Positions 62,112 to 64,000 of a stretch of 64,000 nucleotides of DNA are shown here, one piece after another. Source of the DNA: Candidatus Pristimantibacillus lignocellulolyticus (GTDB lineage: Bacteria > Bacillota > Bacilli > Paenibacillales > Paenibacillaceae); contig CP097899.1 of the NCBI GenBank assembly GCA_023639215.1, positions 4,646,001 through 4,710,000 on the forward strand. Reading direction: 5' to 3'. The notes under the pieces were generated by a model that was not told the origin of the DNA, did no database searches, and saw only the letters and a program-made list of their open reading frames with translations. Made by a program: the position numbers and the translations under genes. The first letter of the stretch is position 1, and the number at the start of each line of letters is the position of its first letter.

Positions 62112-63323
62112 TTAAAATTTTAAGATATGACCCATTTTTTCTTGCTTTGTATGCATATACTTTTCATTATCTTTGTTATGTTCAAGCTGAATAGGTACTC
62201 TTTGTACAACTTCGAGCCCATGTCCCTCTAACGCTGTAATCTTGCGAGGGTTATTAGTAAGCAGACGAATCTGTTTCACACCAAGATCCTTCAATATTTG
62301 AGCACCAATGCCATATTCTCGCAAATCAGCAGCGAATCCAAGTTTAATGTTAGCCTCAACTGTATCTAAACCTTGCTCTTGTAATTCGTACGCTTTCAGC
62401 TTATTAATTAACCCTATACCGCGACCTTCTTGACGCATATACAATACGATACCAGCACCAGCTTCATTAACGGTGCGAAGTGCTGCTTCAAGTTGCACCC
62501 CACAGTCACAACGATGTGAATGAAATACATCTCCAGTTAGACATTCAGAGTGTACACGAATTAATACCGGTTGAGAAGGGTCTATCTCACCCTTCACTAG
62601 TGCAATATGCTCTTTATGATCAATTACATTTGTATAACCGACTGCAGTAAACTCACCAAAGTCTGTTGGAAGCTTACAAGATGCTTCACGAGTAATTAAT
62701 TTTTCCGTTTGACTGCGATATTCAATGAGCGCTTTGATCGTAATTAACTTTAATTGATGTTTCTCCTTGAAAAGTTGGAGGTCATCCAAACGTGCCATAC
62801 TGCCATCTTCATTAATTATTTCGCAAATAAGTGCAGCTGGTTTCGCACCAGATAATTTGGCCAAATCAATTCCAGCTTCTGTATGACCAGCTCGTTGCAA
62901 GACACCACCTGCTTTAGCAATTAGTGGAAAAATATGCCCGGGTCTACGAAAATCTGTCGCTACTGCGTTGTCGTCGATTAATGCATGAATTGTCATCGCT
63001 CGTTCATGTGCGGAAATGCCTGTTGTCGTTGAAGTATGATCAACTGAAACTGTAAATGCCGTACCATGAAAATCAGTATTCTGTTTAACCATTGGTGGTA
63101 AATCCAGAGACCGTGCTCTTTCTTCAGTAATCGGCACACATACTAGTCCTCTTGCCTCAGTAATCATGAAGTTAACAGCCTCAGGTGTAACATATTCAGC
63201 TAACGCGATTAAGTCTCCCTCATTCTCACGGTCTTCATCATCAACGACAATAACCGATTTACCTTGTTTCAAATCTGCTATCGCAGATTCTATGCTATCA
63301 AATATATCTGTTTGTTCACTCAT
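62112..63323 (-). CDS. ribBA: Bifunctional 3,4-dihydroxy-2-butanone-4-phosphate synthase / GTP cyclohydrolase II
   Basis: A 403-residue fusion. The N-terminal RibB domain (about 1-200) has VIVVDDEDRENEGDL and the HTSTTTGISAHERAMT catalytic region. The C-terminal RibA domain (about 205-400) has RVHSECLTGDVFHSHRCDCG with the zinc cysteines and YMRQEGRGIGL. It opens both branches of riboflavin synthesis. The ATG at 63323 follows GGGAGG. Confidence 0.97.
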   Translation of the reverse strand: MSEQTDIFDSIESAIADLKQGKSVIVVDDEDRENEGDLIALAEYVTPEAVNFMITEARGLVCVPITEERARSLDLPPMVKQNTDFHGTAFTVSVDHTSTTTGISAHERAMTIHALIDDNAVATDFRRPGHIFPLIAKAGGVLQRAGHTEAGIDLAKLSGAKPAALICEIINEDGSMARLDDLQLFKEKHQLKLITIKALIEYRSQTEKLITREASCKLPTDFGEFTAVGYTNVIDHKEHIALVKGEIDPSQPVLIRVHSECLTGDVFHSHRCDCGVQLEAALRTVNEAGAGIVLYMRQEGRGIGLINKLKAYELQEQGLDTVEANIKLGFAADLREYGIGAQILKDLGVKQIRLLTNNPRKITALEGHGLEVVQRVPIQLEHNKDNEKYMHTKQEKMGHILKF

Positions 63324-63349
63324 CGTTATTCCTCCCAAAACTATAATTG

Positions 63350-64000
63350 TTACATAAATCCATGTTCGGTCAGGAACGCATTAGATAAATTAGATTGTTT
63401 GGGCTTATCTATATCTTTAACTTGATATTTCAATAAATGTTCAACATATTTTCCGATAATGTCGGCTTCAAGGTTCACAATATCACCAACATCTCGTTGT
63501 TGTAATGCCGTCTGAGCTAACGTATGTGGAATGACGGATACTTTCACAACATTTTGGAGAACACTAATGATCGTTAGACTAATACCATCAATCGTTATTG
63601 AGCCTTTTGGAATGACATACTTCAGTAATTCTCTATCACCTACTTGGATCTCGAAAACTACTGCATTTCCATCTCTATATCTTGCAGCGATATGTCCAGT
63701 CCCATCAACGTGCCCTTGCACAATATGCCCGCCAAATCTTCCTCCGGCGATCATAGCCCGTTCCAGATTAACGGTACGCCCATTTGTAAGTTGTGATAGT
63801 GAGCTTTTTCGATATGTTTCCGGCATGACATCAGCTGTAAAATCATTCGTATGAAACGACGTTACAGTAAGACAGACACCATTAACAGAGATGCTGTCCC
63901 CAATAGCGACCCCTTCAATAACCTTTTTAGCAGCTATACTAAGTTGCATAACCTCACCTTGTTTACGAATCCCTTTTACTAAGCCGATTTCCTCAATTAG
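63350..64000 (-). CDS. ribE: Riboflavin synthase alpha chain (start beyond window)
   Basis: The frame is open from the window edge; the first visible residues read LIEEIGLVKGIRKQGEVMQLS, so only about four residues (MFTG-like) are missing. Two repeated lumazine-binding domains are present: GDSISVNGVCLTVTSF near 38 and KGSITIDGISLTIISV near 140, with GGHIVQGHVDGTG between. It dismutates two lumazines into riboflavin and ribityl pyrimidine. It precedes ribBA by 26 bases, the B. subtilis order ribE-ribBA-ribH; an FMN riboswitch would lie upstream, outside the window. Confidence 0.96.
   Translation of the reverse strand, partial: LIEEIGLVKGIRKQGEVMQLSIAAKKVIEGVAIGDSISVNGVCLTVTSFHTNDFTADVMPETYRKSSLSQLTNGRTVNLERAMIAGGRFGGHIVQGHVDGTGHIAARYRDGNAVVFEIQVGDRELLKYVIPKGSITIDGISLTIISVLQNVVKVSVIPHTLAQTALQQRDVGDIVNLEADIIGKYVEHLLKYQVKDIDKPKQSNLSNAFLTEHGFM

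Noticed and set aside
1..64000. CRISPR arrays, prophage, rRNA or tRNA genes
   Set aside because: No regularly spaced direct repeats, phage genes, or rRNA/tRNA sequences were seen when reading the window.

Overview
The window is AT-rich DNA from an endospore-forming Bacillota, most likely the Paenibacillaceae. It carries sporulation and germination genes (spoIVA, spoVIF, spmA/spmB, dacB, ytfJ, ypeB), menaquinone and heptaprenyl synthesis genes, mecA, and the res cytochrome c maturation/redox locus. Gene order follows the Bacillus subtilis blocks rib - scpAB - dacB/spmAB - resABCDE, prsW - ypeB - ypfA/ypfB - cmk - S1 - der - gpsA - spoIVA - hbs, and mtrB - hepS - menG - hepT - ndk - cheR - aro - trp - hisC - tyrA. 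Almost everything is on the minus strand, so operons read from right to left.

Layout: 0.2-3.5 kb holds an IDEAL-domain protein, a gamma carbonic anhydrase-like protein and two poorly known proteins. 3.5-8.4 kb is accessory: an orphan pair of ABC exporter half-transporters beside an IS3-like terminal-repeat scar. 8.4-10.9 kb has a histidine phosphatase, an ECF sigma/anti-sigma pair and a candidate small RNA. 10.9-22.8 kb is the aromatic amino-acid supraoperon (aroC-aroB-aroH, TRAP-type leader, trpEDCFBA, hisC-tyrA). 22.9-28.9 kb has a kinase-like gene on the opposite strand, cheR, ndk, the menaquinone side-chain genes, mtrB (TRAP) and the HU gene. 29-45 kb runs from spoIVA through ferredoxins, phospholipid genes, der, S1, cmk, ypeB and prsW to mecA. 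45-49 kb has membrane proteins and serA. 49-58.7 kb has resE-resA, rluB, spmB-spmA, dacB and ytfJ. 58.9-64 kb has ytfI, scpB-scpA and the riboflavin genes ribH, ribBA and ribE (cut by the window edge).

Regulation can be read at several points. The trp leader has eleven evenly spaced triplet slots (nine are GAG or TAG) followed by an intrinsic terminator, and the RNA-binding protein TRAP is encoded 8 kb upstream in the same window. The aro operon has a near-consensus sigma-A promoter. A perfect TTGACA-17-TATAAT promoter at 10.75 kb drives what looks like an ~87-nt RNA with its own terminator and a cre-like site.

The most unusual feature is a dispersed, MITE-like repeat (about 96-198 bp, ~18-bp terminal inverted repeats, two internal palindromes). 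It occurs about five times in this window: at the left edge, next to the phosphatase ribosome-binding site, between trpB and trpA, directly upstream of scpA, and overlapping the ribH stop codon. I found no CRISPR array, rRNA, tRNA, prophage or intact transposase gene.
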